Source of the DNA: Girardinichthys multiradiatus
Lineage: Eukaryota > Chordata > Actinopteri > Cyprinodontiformes > Goodeidae
NCBI RefSeq assembly: GCF_021462225.1
Contig: NC_061817.1
Location: 3,346,751 to 3,410,750, forward strand
Direction of reading: 5' to 3'
DNA: 64,000 nt
In this document: piece by piece, positions 24,815 through 37,084 of the stretch
Layout of the letters: every line of letters starts with the position of its first letter
Position numbering within the stretch: the stretch's first letter is position 1
Program-made: the position numbers and the translations under genes
Notes under the pieces: model-generated
The model's database searches: none
Told to the model about the DNA's origin: nothing
What the model saw: only the letters and a program-made list of their open reading frames with translations

Positions 24815-26647
24815 GTTTATTACTAAAGCTATCACAATATTTCATATATACAGCAGCCATATTCAATTTTGAGATGGAGATTGATGATGAATCTCTTACT
24901 TCTCTAAGTCTGAATTTTAACTTCAGAAGGTATTTCAGTTATTCTTTCCACTTGGAACTTGAAAATTCCATATTCTAGCATTTCCAGGATGTCTTTTGGC
25001 AGGAGAGGGCGAGGACAATTAGTTTGGATGGCCGAGGCAGATGCTGTTAGGGCAAGATGTGATTGTGTTTATCCATACTTGCAGTGTGTCCTGAACTTTC
25101 CATTGTAAAGCAATGGAGATCATTTTAGTGAAACAGCTTATCATTCAGCACTTCTTTATATGTTTTCCTTTCTCCAATTAACATCTTAATGAAAGTACAC
25201 TGTTCTTCAGAATAATGCTGGAATTACCCATTTTTGCCAGGTTTTCAGAGAGATGCACATACAACATATGCTGGCTTCATCCTGAAATAAGGGCCATCTG
25301 ATTGACACCTGTTTCTTCACAAAATGAATGATCACAGTAATTGAATTCCATACAGCTACTATTTTGAACACGCCTCTCAATCAATTATTCAATTACACAA
25401 ACTCAAGAGCATGCATATAATGAATGTTGGTTCTGCTGGTTTTCTCTGACTCTACTGCAACTACTAGTAAATTATTTGCAATCTGGTAAAATGATTTCTA
25501 CCAAAAACAGTGATTGATCTGGTTAGTCTAGTCAGACTGCTATTATTTCAGAACATAACTGCATATTGCTGCCGTGAGATGTATCGGAGGAACTGTGGAA
25601 GGTCAACCAGGGATCCAGGTAAGTACTGTGAGTTTGTCTTGGAGTTTCACAAAGTAGTTCTGAGCGTTCGTAAAGCAGACTGTAGGCTGGAGTGAGGAGT
25701 ATACATCTTCACCATTGGAGAGACAAGGATTAAGTGACTAAAAACTAGGAAAAACATACCAAAGATGCAAAGTAAGTTTTACCACAACCAAAGGTGGCCA
25801 TTGGGTAAAGAAGGGATATTTGGGAGATTCTGCCAGCCTGATGAAGAGATAAAGATATGCCGTGTCAGCTGCACTGCTGATCGAAAACACCCTCTTAGTG
25901 AGCAAGCATAAGCAAAAGATGAAGGAGAAGGGGAAAAGCTGGGGCAAAAATGGTCAGAGATTTTGACAACTCCAGGTGTACAACAGCATTTTCTTACCTT
26001 AATGGCAGTGTATGCACCATGGGGGTGGGGAGGTTGGTGCCCATTTCCATTGACTGGACAGGTAAACAAACATTAGAAAATTATTTCAGGCCTCATTGGC
26101 AGCTAGCTTTTTGTTTGTTTACCTTTTGTTTGTTTCTTTGGCTTATGGTGCCCTCTAGGCTATGCTACCCTGGGCAAAATGCCAAACTGCCCATATTAAA
26201 AACCATCACTGAAAACAAGGACATAGGAAAATTGTGATGCTATGGCCTTGGATTTCTTGCCAGGAAATATTTATCAGGTATTTGTCATTATCTCCTTCCT
26301 ACAGGCACATTGATCCGAGAACATGTAAATTAAAGTAGAAACAGTCTTTGGGTGCTGGGACAGAGAAAGAAATGCAGTTTTTTAGGTTGGTACCTTAGGA
26401 ACTTTTGCTCGTTGATTTTACAATTAAAAACCCTCAGAAAATGGCTAAAATAGATACAAAAAATATCCAGGAGGCAAAGTAACTCAAATGCTGAAAAGGT
26501 TTGATTTCATTTGATGTATCAACTTAAGAGGGGACTGTGCAATTTAATAAAACAGAATTAACAAAAAGGGTATTTTCCGTATAGTCCCCTGTTCATGATG
26601 TTGAAAAAGCAATAAAATACAAAAATATAAGTACAACATAGACAAAC
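24815..26647. other. Gene-free stretch
   Basis: Between two Tc1-type elements. Apart from the exon-like segment at 25552, nothing was recognised. Confidence 0.5.
25552..25618 (+). other. Exon-like segment with good splice sites, unrecognised
   Basis: It follows acceptor CTATTATTTCAG and ends at CCAG/GTAAGT. One frame stays open for 22 codons and includes ITAYCCREMYRRNCGR. A short segment with splice-like ends can occur by chance; it may equally be an exon of a non-coding transcript. Confidence 0.15.
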
Positions 26648-26751
26648 AATAATAGTGCATCCGGAAAGTTTTCACAGCGCTGCACTTTTTCCACATTTAG
26701 TAATGTGACAGCTTAATTCCAAATGGTATCAAATTAATAGCGTTCATCACA

Positions 26752-27055
26752 CGGCTGCATGGTGGCACAGTTGGTAGCAGCAAGAAGGTCCTGGGTTCGA
26801 CTCCCGGCTGGCGGTCTTTCTGCATGGCGTTTGCATGTGTGGGTTCTCACCGGGTACTCCGGCTGCCTCCCACAGTCCAAAGACATGCCTGTTAGGTTAA
26901 TTGGTCTCTCTAAATTGCCCTTAGGTGTGTGAATGAGTGTCTGCATGGTCGCTTGTGTGTTGCCCTGCGATGGCCTCCTGCCCATAGACTGCTGGAGATA
27001 GGCACCAGCTTCCCTGCGACCCACTATGGAAGAAGTGGTATAGAAGATGACTCAC
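26752..27055 (+). repeat. tRNA-derived SINE inserted in a Tc1 relic
   Basis: The A-box TGGCACAGTTGG (about 26762) and B-box GGTTCGACTCC (26797-26807) match the tRNA promoter consensus better than the other copies. The body is shorter than at 13.3 kb. It splits the left arm of the Tc1-like element at 26.65 kb: arm sequence stops near 26745 and resumes at AATTCTACACATAATACC near 27060. Confidence 0.75.
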
Positions 27056-28270
27056 TGACAATTCTACACATAATACCCCAAAATGACAATGTGAAATAAG
27101 TTTGTTTGAGATTGTTGCAAATTTATTATATAAAACTAAGAAATCACATCTCAAGCTCGATCAGGTTGGATGGGAGATGTCTGTGCCCAGCCATTTTCAG
27201 ATCTCTCCAGAGATGTTTGATTGGATTCAAGTCTGGATTCTGGCTTGGCCACTCCAGGACATTCACAGAGGGGTTCTGAAGCCACTCCTTTGAGATCTTG
27301 GCCGTGTGCTATAGGTCGTTGTCCTGCTGAAAATTGAACAGTCATCCCTCTCCTCATCCCAGTCTGAGGTTAAGAGTCCTCTGGCCCAGGTTTTCTCTGT
27401 ACATTGCTGCATTCATCTTTCCCTCTATCCAGACTAGTCTGCCAATTCCTGCTACTGAAGAACATCCCCACAGCATGATGCTGTCACCACCATGCTTCAC
27501 TGTAGGGATGGTATTGGCCTGGTGATGAGTAGTGCCTGGTTTCCTTCAAATATGATGCCTGGAATTCACACCAAGTAGTTCAACCTTTGCCTTATTAGAG
27601 AAGAGAATTTTGCTTCCCATGTTGTAAGAGTCCTTGTGGCAATCTCCAGACTGGTTGCCATGTGCCTTTTGTTAAGGAATGGGTTTCTTCTGGCAACTTT
27701 ACCATACAGTCCTATTTGGTGGGTTACTGCAGAGATGGTTGTCCTTCTGGAAGGTTCTTCTATCTCCACAGAGTAATGCAGGAGCTCTGACAGACTGGCA
27801 ATGGCTCTTGGTCACCTCTCTAACTAAGGGAGACCCCCCTTAGTTTTCCCCCGATGACGAGTCCTGGTGGTTCCACATTTTCTCTACTTCCGAATGATGG
27901 AAGCCATTGTGCTCATTGGGACTTTCACAGTAGCAGAAATTGTTCTGTATCCTTCCTCAGATGTGTGCCTCAAGTCAGTCCTATCTGAGGAGGTCTACAG
28001 ACAATTCCTTTGACTTCTTGCTTAGTGTTTGTGCTCTGACATGCATTGTCAACTGTGGGACCTTACATATAGACAGGTGTGCCCTTCCTAGTCATATCCA
28101 ATCAACAGAATTTACTACAGGTGGACCATTTAATATGTTGAAAAATCTGAATGATGATTAGTGGAAACAGTATGCATCTCAGTTCAATTTTGAAGAAAGA
28201 GATTAACTTGATAAAATTTGGAATAAGGCTGTAACATACTAAATGTGTAAAAAGTGCAGCACTGTGAATA

Positions 28271-28675
28271 TGTTACGCACTCCAAATCGTGAAGCTGCCG
28301 TTGCAAATGATGAGCTGCTTTGGGATTCACATGCCCTCACCTCCTCCTGGGTGAAATTCCTGGAAACAGAATTGATCAGTCATTGAATGAGGGAGCGAAC
28401 CACCATTTTCGTCCCCAAATCTCCATCTGAAGGAGGAGGGAGGGACCGCAGCACAACAACATTTGTACTTCAGTTCCGCTCTCCTTAACTTTTTTCCTTC
28501 TTTAAAAAAAAAAAAAATCAAAACTGTCCTTATTTACAGAAAGATAAAATATCAAAATTATGTTCACCAAAAATTAAATATCAAAATTAGGTTTGCCCTT
28601 TACTGATATCCATTAAGCAATGTGTTTATGACAAACAAACAGCGGTTCAACACTCTTTCCCTAGGGTGTATCACA
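28271..28675. mobile_element. Solo-LTR-like insertion in the Tc1 right arm
   Basis: A 405-bp segment that begins TGTTACGC and ends GTATCACA (TG...CA). It is flanked by the direct repeat AATA (28267-28270 and 28676-28679). Removing the segment and one repeat restores the continuous Tc1 arm GCACTGTGAATA-CTTTCCGG, complementary to the left arm. This proves an insertion; its LTR nature is inferred from the TG/CA ends and the size. Confidence 0.55.
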
Positions 28676-29442
28676 AATACTTTCCGGATCCAATGTATGT
28701 AAGGACATGAGATTGGACTAAAAAAATCCTGACACACTAAGAAGACAAAGAAACATTACTGCTTGGAAAGTACAGACAATACAATAAAGCACTACATATA
28801 GCATTTCTTTAATGTCAACAGGTCTATGAATTAACAAGACAATTTTTCAATGTTTACCCTTATATGTTGTTAATTGTCTGGTATTAAGTGCCATTCCTGG
28901 GCACCTCTCACAGACCGGGCTGACTGACTCAAGGTGCTCTGCTTCAACGGGATAACACTGTCTTCTCTTACAGAGCCTCTAGTCACACAATCACTGATGT
29001 TTCTCTGAATGATGAACTCTGAGGGAAGAGCTGGGGATAAATTATGAGTTACATTATAAATCAAACACAAATCTGCAAATTTGTGATGTTCTAGGTTAAA
29101 AAAAAAATAAAATTCTTATTTAATATATCACAATGATAGTAGCATCTTGGTTTTTATCTATATCCTTAATGGCTGGCTTGTACAATATTTTGAATGGGTT
29201 CATTTAACTATTAGAGGCCTGTGACCAGCTAGTTAAAAAATAATTAAGGTGGCTAAAATCATAGAGTGTGGACTGAATATAGTCGAAATTCCATTCTGAA
29301 TTGAATTAAAATTTGCTAGATTTAGCTTGATAATTTTACATATGTTATTGATATGGGTTTTAAAGAAAAGGTAGAGTTAATCAATAGCCCCAGATATTTA
29401 CGCTGGTTAACAGTCAGTAGCTTTACACCTGCAACCCATATA

Positions 29443-31894
29443 CAGGTCCTTCTCAAAATATTAGCATATTGTGATAAAGTTCATTATTTTCCATAATGTC
29501 GTGATGAAAATTTAACATTCATATATTTTAGATTCATTGCACACTAACTGACATATTTCAGGTCTTTTATTGTCTTAATACGGATGATTTTGGCATACAG
29601 CTCATGAAAACCCAAAATTCCTATCTCACAAAATTAGCATATTTCATCCGACCAATAAAAGAAAAGTGTTTTTAATACAAAACACGTCAACCTTCAAATA
29701 ATCAGGTACAGTTATGCACTCAATACTTGGTCGGGAATCCTTTTGCAGAAATGACTGCTTCAATGCGGCGTGGCATGGAGGCAATCAGCCTGTGGCACTG
29801 CTGAAGTCTTATGGAGGCCCAGGATGCTTCAATAGCGGCCTTTAGCTCATCCAGAGTGTTGGGTCTTGAGTCTCTCAACGTTCTCTTCACAATATCCCAC
29901 AGATTCTCTATGGGGTTCAGGTCAGGAGAGTTGGCAGGCCAATTGAGCACAGTGATACCATGGTCAGTAAACCATTTACCAGTGGTTTTGGCACTGTGAG
30001 CAGGTGCCAGGTCGTGCTGAAAAATGAAATCTTCATCTCCATAAAGCTTTTCAGCAGATGGAAGCATGAAGTGCTCCAAAATCTCCTGATAGCTAGCTGC
30101 ATTGACCCTGCCCTTGATAAAACACAGTGGACCAACACCAGCAGCTGACACGGCACCCCAGACCACCACTGACTGTGGGTACTTGACACTGGACTTCTGG
30201 CATTTTGGCATTTCCTTCTCCCCAGTCTTCCTCCAGACTCTGGCACCTTGATTTCAGAATGACATGCAGAATTTGCTTTCATCCGAAAAAAGTACTTTGG
30301 ACCACTGAGCAACAGTCCAGTGCTGCTTCTCTGTAGCCCAGGTCAGGCGCTTCTGCCGCTGTTTCTGGTTCAAAATCAGAATCAGAATCAGAAAAGCTTT
30401 ATTGCCAAGTACGTTTTTGGACATACAAGGAATTTGTTTTGGCGTAGTCGGTGCAATACAGTACAAATTAAACAGTATAAACATATCTACAATATAATAT
30501 AAATATATGTGCACAGTTTTAAGTGAGTGAGAGTAAATATAGAGCAGTATAAGATGCAAGAGCAATACAACAGTGCAGGTGATCATTGTGCAAGTATGGC
30601 AGTGCAAGTAAAGCAGGAGTCCATGCTGAACTTTAATGTAACGCATAGAGTTACAGGTTACAAGTGTCCTGTCAGCAAAAATGGGGGGGTGTAGGGGAAA
30701 GGGAGAGTGTCAGGGTGGTTTCCGGGCTTTGTTAACAAGGCTGGTGGCAGATGGGAAAAAACTGTTCTTGTGGCGTGAGGTTTTGGTCCGGATGGACCGC
30801 AGCCTCCTGCCAGAGGGGAGAGTCTCAAACAGTCTGTGACCAGGGTGGGAGGGATCAGCCAGAATCTTCCCTGCCCGCTTCAGGGTCCTGGAGGTGTACA
30901 GTTTCTGGAGCGACAGTAGACTGCAGCCAATCACCTTCTCAGTAGACCAAATGACACGCTGCAGCCTGCCCTTATCCTTCGCTGTAGCAGCAGCGTACCA
31001 GATGGTGATGGAAGAGGTGAGGATGTACTCAATGATGGCTGTGTAGAAGTACACCATCATAGTCTTTGGCAGGTTGAATTTCTTCAGCTGCCGCAGGAAG
31101 AACATCCTCTGCTGGGCTTTCTTGATGAGGGAGCTGATGTTTGGCTCCCACTTGAGATCCTGGGAGATGATGGTTCCCAGGAAGCGGAAAGATTCCACAG
31201 TGTCAATTGTGGAGTCACAGAGGGTGACCTGGGGAATGCGGCACCTGTAGCCCATTTCCTGCACACGCCTGTGCACGGTGGCTCTGGATGTTTCTACTCC
31301 AGACTCAGTCCACTGCTTCGCAGGTCCCCCAAGGTCTGGAATCAGCCCTTCTCCACAATCTTCCTCAGGGTCCGGTCACCTCTTCTCGTTGTGCAGCGTT
31401 TTCTGCCACACTTTTTCCTTCCCATAGACTTCCCACTGAGGTGCCTTGATACAGCACTCTGGGAACAGCCTATTCGTTCAGAAATTTATTTCTGTGTCTT
31501 ACCCTCTTGCTTGAGGGTGTCAATAGTGGCCTTCTGGACAGCAGTCAGGTCGGCAGTCTTACCCATGATTGGGGTTTTGAGTGATGAACCAGGCTGGGAG
31601 TTTTAAAGGCCTCAGGAATCTTTTGCAGGTGTTTAGAGTTAACTCGTTGATTCAGATGATGAGGTTCATAGCTCGTTTAGAGACCCTTTTAATGATATGC
31701 TAATTTTGTGAGATAGGAATTTTGGGTTTTCATGAGCTGTATGCCAAAATCATCCGTATTAAGACAATAAAAGACCTGAAATATTTCAGTTAGTGTGCAA
31801 TGAATCTAAAATATATGAATGTTAAATTTTCATCATGACATTATGGAAAATAATGAACTTTATCACAATATGCTAATATTTTGAGAAGGACCTG
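29443..31894 (-). mobile_element. Tc1/mariner transposon, inactive copy with inner LINE insertion
   Basis: Same family as 23203-24812, opposite orientation. The ends are CAGGTCCTTC (29443) and GAAGGACCTG (31894), with TA at 29441-29442 and 31895-31896. The transposase start is at 31566. Lesions compared with the intact copy: codon 27 is a TAA stop (31486-31488); one base is missing near 31320, shifting the frame; a LINE fragment of about 850 bp is inserted at about 30377-31226; and a TGA replaces a Gly codon near 30254. The last part (29720-30211) is still open. It sits inside an older LINE. Confidence 0.95.
30377..31226 (-). mobile_element. 5'-truncated LINE inserted in the Tc1 transposase gene
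   Basis: Minus-strand end of a LINE: the C-terminal RT region encodes TVESFRFLGTIISQDLKWE, SGRRLRSIRTKTSRHKNSFF and SATSLVNKARKPP before a stop at 30710. A 3' UTR of about 330 bp follows and ends in a tandem TCTGATT-type tail (plus strand ATCAGAATCAGAATCAGA at 30378). It lies in the same sense as the broken transposase. The upstream Tc1 sequence reads into it in frame, giving a chimeric ORF at 30710-31276 that starts with transposase residues (MHRRVQEMGYRCRIPQV). Confidence 0.85.
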
Positions 31895-33229
31895 TATCAG
31901 GATCATGGGAGCTTCTGTTGGTTTTATTGAAAAACATGTGGACTGTTTTTGAGATATTCAGCTGTAGACAACACTCCTGCAGCCATGTTGTGATGTGATT
32001 CACTGCTTTTGTGAGTTTGGCTGCCACAAAGTCTTTGGAACAACTACAAGCAAAAAAACCGTATCATCTGCATACATGATACATTCGACTTCAAGGGGCA
32101 GATAGAGGGCAAATCAATAATATAAATACTAAATAAAAGGGGCTATAATCGATCCCTAAGGTACACCTGTTGAAAATGTGAGTGACTGATTTGTAGTTGT
32201 TAATTAAAATAACTCTGAGAACATTTGTTAATGTAAATTGGATTGAATCCTATTCACTGCAGTAATGGATAAATTAAAATGTGAAAGCTTAGCATGAAGA
32301 ACTGAATGATTTACAGTATCACATGCCTTCATAAGGTCTAAAAACACTGCTCCTACAACACCACCCAAATCAAGAAATGCTTTTTTGTTTCTCTACAAAC
32401 AGCCATGTGGCTGTCAGTCGAATGTTTGGCAAAAGCCAAACTGCATGGTGGTGGAACGATGAGCTGTGGTCTAAATCAGGATTTCTTTACCCTGGTGTTT
32501 CTCTGCTGCCAGACACCTGCCTTAAATGAGTGGGTCATTAACAGGCACCCTGAAGAAGTAATGTAATAGTTTTGATCAGGTGTGCTGGAGCAGAGACACA
32601 TATAAAAGATGAAAGACTGTGGGCCCAGAAGACAAGGGTTAACAAACACTGGTCTAAATGATGGGCAGTTTGTTCAGCGAATAATTCTTCTTGATTTGAA
32701 TACTGGAGTAACTATAGCAGACTTCCAAGCAGCTAGGAGGCACCTGGTTGGAACAGAAAGGTTATAAAGAAGGTAATAGAACAAGCAAGAACTGAATCCA
32801 GGTCTTTGAGCATGCTCGTGTCCATTCCAAAGACATATTTCACCTTAGAGGGCTTAAGTGAGTTTATAGTATTTAGAACTTTTGTCTCAGTAATGTTTTC
32901 TAATGAAAAGGACTGTGCAGTGCTACTGGATGTTCTATGTCCTCTGTTGTGAAATGTTTGGAAATGTCAGTCACAGAATTAATAAAGTAGTGATTAAAAG
33001 CCTCTGCTGTTACATTTGGCTCTGTGGTAAAATGGATGAGCACCATTTGCTTAGTTACTGCTAGTGATTTTAGTAACATTCTTGTTTTGGTTTTGCCATG
33101 CCTCATCTTCTGTTCGTAAACATTTACTATCCCGGGTTGGTGTATGTTTTGCATTGTTACAGATTATTTGACTTAACATCTTGGTTAGAAATAAGTTTGA
33201 CAAGTTTTGTTAATATATTTTGTTTCAAA

Positions 33230-36200
33230 TTTTGTTTCTGGAATTGCGCCGCTCAAGGTGGCAGCACGTTGGAGTAGCTCTGTTACTTTTGATTCTGATT
33301 TATTCTTTATTGGGAACTATTCCTCTTGTGGTGGACACAGTTGATTTTTTTGGATGCCTGTCCACTCCAGTGTCGGATGCTGTGCAGCTTGGAGGAGTTT
33401 TCTTAATACTTTTTATTTTTGGACATTTGGTATGATGCATTGCCATGGCAACGGGGTTGTTTCTTACAACCGGGAGCAGCTGATTATTATCTCAAAAGCT
33501 CAAATAATACTTCAGCTACAACCCCAAATCCCTGATGAGTTGAAAAGGAGATGCCGTGCATGCAGAGCAGGAACTAAGAGAAGAGAGAGAAGGAGGAAGT
33601 TCAAACCATCTCTTCTGTCGATTTTGATGGGCAATGTGAGATCGTTGGGAAACAAGTTGGATGAACTCCAAGCCCTACAAAGGACCCAGCCAGAGTACCG
33701 GGCATGCAGTATCATGTGTTTTACTGAGACATGGCTGCAGCATCATATCCCCGACTCCAGCGTCTCTCTGCCGGGCTTTTTAACCATACGAGCAGACAGA
33801 GATTTAAAGAGGAGCGGCAAATGTAAAGGAGGTGGACTGGCAGTACTTGTGAACAACAGATGGTGTAATCCAGGACATGTTACTGTGAAGTGTCATCTCT
33901 GCAGTCCAGATATTGAACTGTTGGCAGTAAGTTTTCGTCCATATTATTTGCCCAGAGAGTTCACCAGTGTTATTTTGGCAACAGTTTACGTTCCACCTTC
34001 CGCTGTTGCTGACACTGCATGTGATGCCATCAGCTCAGTTGTTGCTAAGCTACAGACACAAAACCCCAATGCTTTTGTGGCAATTTCTGGTGATTTTAAC
34101 CATGCTTCACTCTCTGCTACACTTCCAACATTTCAACAATTTGTCAGCTGCTCTACCAGAGAAAACAAAACATTGGATTTGTTTTATGCAAATGTCAAGG
34201 ACTCATACATCTCTACAGCAAGACCTCCTCTAGGCAAATCAGATCACAATCTTGTTTTTCTCTGCTCGAAATATAAGCCCCTTGTTCAGAGGCAACCTGT
34301 AATAAAGAGGACTTTGAGAAAATGGTCACAAGAAGCTGAAGAAGCTCTGCAAGGTTGTTTTGAGGCTACAGACTAGGACACACTGTGCCAGCCACATGGA
34401 GAGGACATCAATGCCATGACTGAGTGTGTAACCGACTATATAAACTTCTGTGTGGATAACATCATCCCCACCAGAACCGTGAGATGCTTACCCAATAACA
34501 AACCTTGGATCACCAGTGACCTGAAGGACCTGCTTAACAAGAAAAAAAGAGCCTTCAGAGAGGGAGACAGAGAATTATTGAGGATTATACAGAAGCAACT
34601 CAAAGTCAAGATAAGAGACAGCAAGGAGGTGTACAAGAAGAAGCTGGAGAGCAAGCTCCAGCAAAACAATATCAGAGATGTGTGGACAGGGTTGAAGAAG
34701 ATCACAGGCTTCAAGCAGAAGGATAATCAGACCGATGGAGGTCTGGACAGAGCCAATGAACTGAACACATTCTTCAATAGGTTCAGTTCAGAAACAAGCT
34801 TCGCATCCTCCTCTCCTGCTCACAGCCAAACAGACATTCCATCTTCCTTTGACCCACAGGACCCACAGCTGTCCAGTAACACCTCACATTTTTTATCTTC
34901 CACCTCAGCCCTAGACCCTTCTGCTTCTACATGTTTGCCTTCAACCATATCAGAACATGCTGATGCTTCCTTTGCTTCTCACTTCCACCTGTGTGTCTCA
35001 AGAAGTCAGGTCAAGCGACAACTGGAGAGACTGAATAGGAATAAGCCTGCAGGTCCAGATCATGTCAGCCCTAGAGTCCTGAAGGCCTGTGCAGAGCAGC
35101 TCTGTGGGATTCTGCAGCACCTCTTCAACCTTAGCCTGGCCCAGAAGAAGGTTCCGGTGTTGTGGAAGACCTCCTGTCTTGTTCCGGTACCAAAGAAAAC
35201 TCACCCATCAGTCCTCAATGACTATAGACCTGTTGCCCTGACATCTCACATCATGAAGGTCCTAGAGAGACTCCTGTTGGCCCACCTGAGTAAGCAAACA
35301 GTAAACCATCAGGACCCCCTTCAGTTTGCTTATCGCTGTGGAGTTGGAGTTGAAGATGCCATCATACACCTGCTTCAACAAACCCACTGTCATCTGGACA
35401 AAGCCAGCAGCACTGTGAGGATCATGTTCTTTGATTTCTCCAGTGCATTTAATACATTCCAACCTGATTTGCTTTGTCAGAAACTCCAGAAGACTCAGGT
35501 GGAGGCCTCAACAATCTCCTGGATCAAAGACTACCTGACAAACAGACCACAGTTTGTGAGACTGAAGGGTTATGAGTCTAACCAGGTAGTCAGCAGCACA
35601 GAAGCACCACAGGGGACTGTACTCTCACCATTCCTTTTCACTCTGTACACCTCAGACTTCCAGTACAAGACAGACTCCTGTCATCTGCAGAAATACTCGG
35701 ATGATTCTGCAGTCGTGGGGTGGATCAGAGATGGACAAGAAGCTGAGTACAGGAAGGTGGTGGACCGCTTTGTGGCATGGTGTGGAAACAATCATCTCAT
35801 TTTGAACATGACTAAAACAAAGGAGATGATTGTAGATTTTAGGAGAAACAGGAATAAGTCAAAAACTATTTCTATCATGGGAGAAGAAGTGGAGGTGGTG
35901 CAGGAGTATAAATACCTCGGTGTTCACCTGGACAACAGACTAGAGTGGAGATACAACTGTGAAGCCATCTACAAGAAGGGACAGAGCAGACTGTACTTCT
36001 TGAGGAAGCTTAGGTCCTTTGGTTTTTGCAGCAAGATGCTGCATATCTTCTATAAGTCTGTTGTGGAAAGTGTGATCTCTTCTACCATCATCTGCTGGGG
36101 GAAGCAGCATCAGAGCCAGGGACTTAAAAAAGCTCAACAAGCTGATAAAAAAGGCTGGCTCTGTTCTGGGGACTTCTCTGGAACCTCTGGAGATCATTGT

Positions 36201-36457
36201 GGAAAGACGGATTCTTCAGAAAATGAAGAACATTATGGAGAACCCTGAGCATCCTCTTCATGAGACTGTCCTACAACAGAGTGTCTTCAGTCAGAGGCTT
36301 CTTCAGATCTGCTGTAAGACGGAGCGCTACAGGAGATCCTTCCTGCCCACAGCCATCAGCATCTACAACGGCTCTTTGAGGAAACCTTCATAATATGAGC
36401 TATAACAACATTTAATTTCCCTGTGGGATTAATAAAGTATTTTTGAATTGAATTGAA
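33230..36457 (+). mobile_element. Nearly intact L2/CR1-like LINE
   Basis: About 3.2 kb: a short 5' leader, one coding region, and a short 3' UTR (TTCCCTGTGGGATTAATAAAG) with a tandem tail ATTGAATTGAA near 36445-36457. Only two coding lesions were found (see the pseudogene entry). Target duplications were not identified. The orientation is opposite to the hox genes. Confidence 0.85.
33354..36393 (+). pseudogene. LINE endonuclease-reverse transcriptase ORF with one stop and one frameshift
   Basis: The endonuclease part (33354-34376) shows MGNVRSLGNKLDEL, CFTETWLQ, ISGDFNHASL and GKSDHNLVFL, the APE-type active-site motifs. A TAG at 34374-34376 stops it, but the reverse transcriptase part continues in the same frame from there to 36248. 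RT motifs are FDFSSAFNT (motif A), APQGTVLSPFLF, and YSDDSAVV in place of the usual Y/F-A-D-D, which is a normal variant in this clade. Near 36097-36101 one extra G in TGCTGGGGGAAGC shifts the frame; the true C terminus continues at 36105-36393 and ends SIYNGSLRKPS. The protein would be about 1,000 residues. Confidence 0.85.
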
Positions 36458-37084
36458 AACTTACATGTGGCTGCTTGTGATTTTACCGCTTACCTGTGTT
36501 CCAGGAACTAAAGGAGGAGGTGCGGCCTAACTTCCTGTATTTATAGGTTTCAGGGAAGTGAGGGACCAGGTGAAGAGGGGAGAAAAAAACTGTTAAAGTA
36601 TTAAATTAAATTTAGGGTTTTGTTTGTCTTAGTTGTGATGTGTTTAGTGTGAGCTTATAATGGTTAAACAGTAAACACGGGTTTGTCGCTAGTAAGAAGT
36701 AGCTTCAATGAATTGAGATTATTTCTCATGTTAGAATATACCTGTAAAATGGAAGATTTCATTTGAGCTAATTGTGTATGAAGAGCATGATGGTATTTAA
36801 GCAGATCAGGAAAACGTTCAGGAGGAGAGGACCAGGTCAGTGTAGCTGTGTCCATGTGACGTTAATTTTGGTTGGTTTGAGTACAGTTATGTTTATTTTG
36901 CCAATTAAAATTTTAAGTCATTTTTGTAAATATTTTTTGGTCATTCTTTTTGTAAATAAACCACCTGCTACACTGGAGAACATCAGTCTGCTGCCCTTCT
37001 TCAGCCACTTTGTCCAGGTTATCTCAAAGGCTCCTCTAGGATTTTACCATTTAAGTGGATTTGCAAATTTCTTGTATTTTTATA
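36458..37084. other. Gene-free stretch
   Basis: AT-rich sequence between the L2-like LINE and a SINE. No feature was recognised. Confidence 0.5.

Larger units (their letters stand above)
26648..28692 (-). mobile_element. Tc1-like transposon relic with SINE and LTR insertions
   Basis: The left arm begins GTGCATCCGGAAAGTTTTCAC near 26656 and the right arm ends with its complement, ATACTTTCCGGATCCA, near 28692. The transposase lies on the minus strand. The best-preserved piece (27566-27769) encodes EPSRRTTISAVTHQIGLYGK, the second DNA-binding domain, and the plus-strand text at 27461-27500 (CCACAGCATGATGCTGTCAC) covers the catalytic core. Frameshifts and deletions, including one near 27150, make it inactive. 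A SINE sits in the left arm and an LTR-like insert in the right arm. Confidence 0.8.
28860..33210 (-). mobile_element. Degraded LINE, split by a Tc1 insertion
   Basis: A minus-strand non-LTR element. The C terminus near 28870-29070 encodes PALPSEFIIQRNISDCVTRG and SQSARSVRGAQEWHLIP, typical of the RT-protein end. KYLGLLINSTFSFKTHI lies near 29330-29390. On the far side of the Tc1 (29443-31894) follow MYADDTVFLL (RT active site, about 32050-32080) and VFLDLMKACDTVNHSVL (motif A, about 32310-32370), then an upstream ORF at 32900-33154 with VTAEAFNHYFINSVTDI. Stops and small deletions are common, so it is dead. Both flanks of the Tc1 belong to the same element in correct order. Confidence 0.75.
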
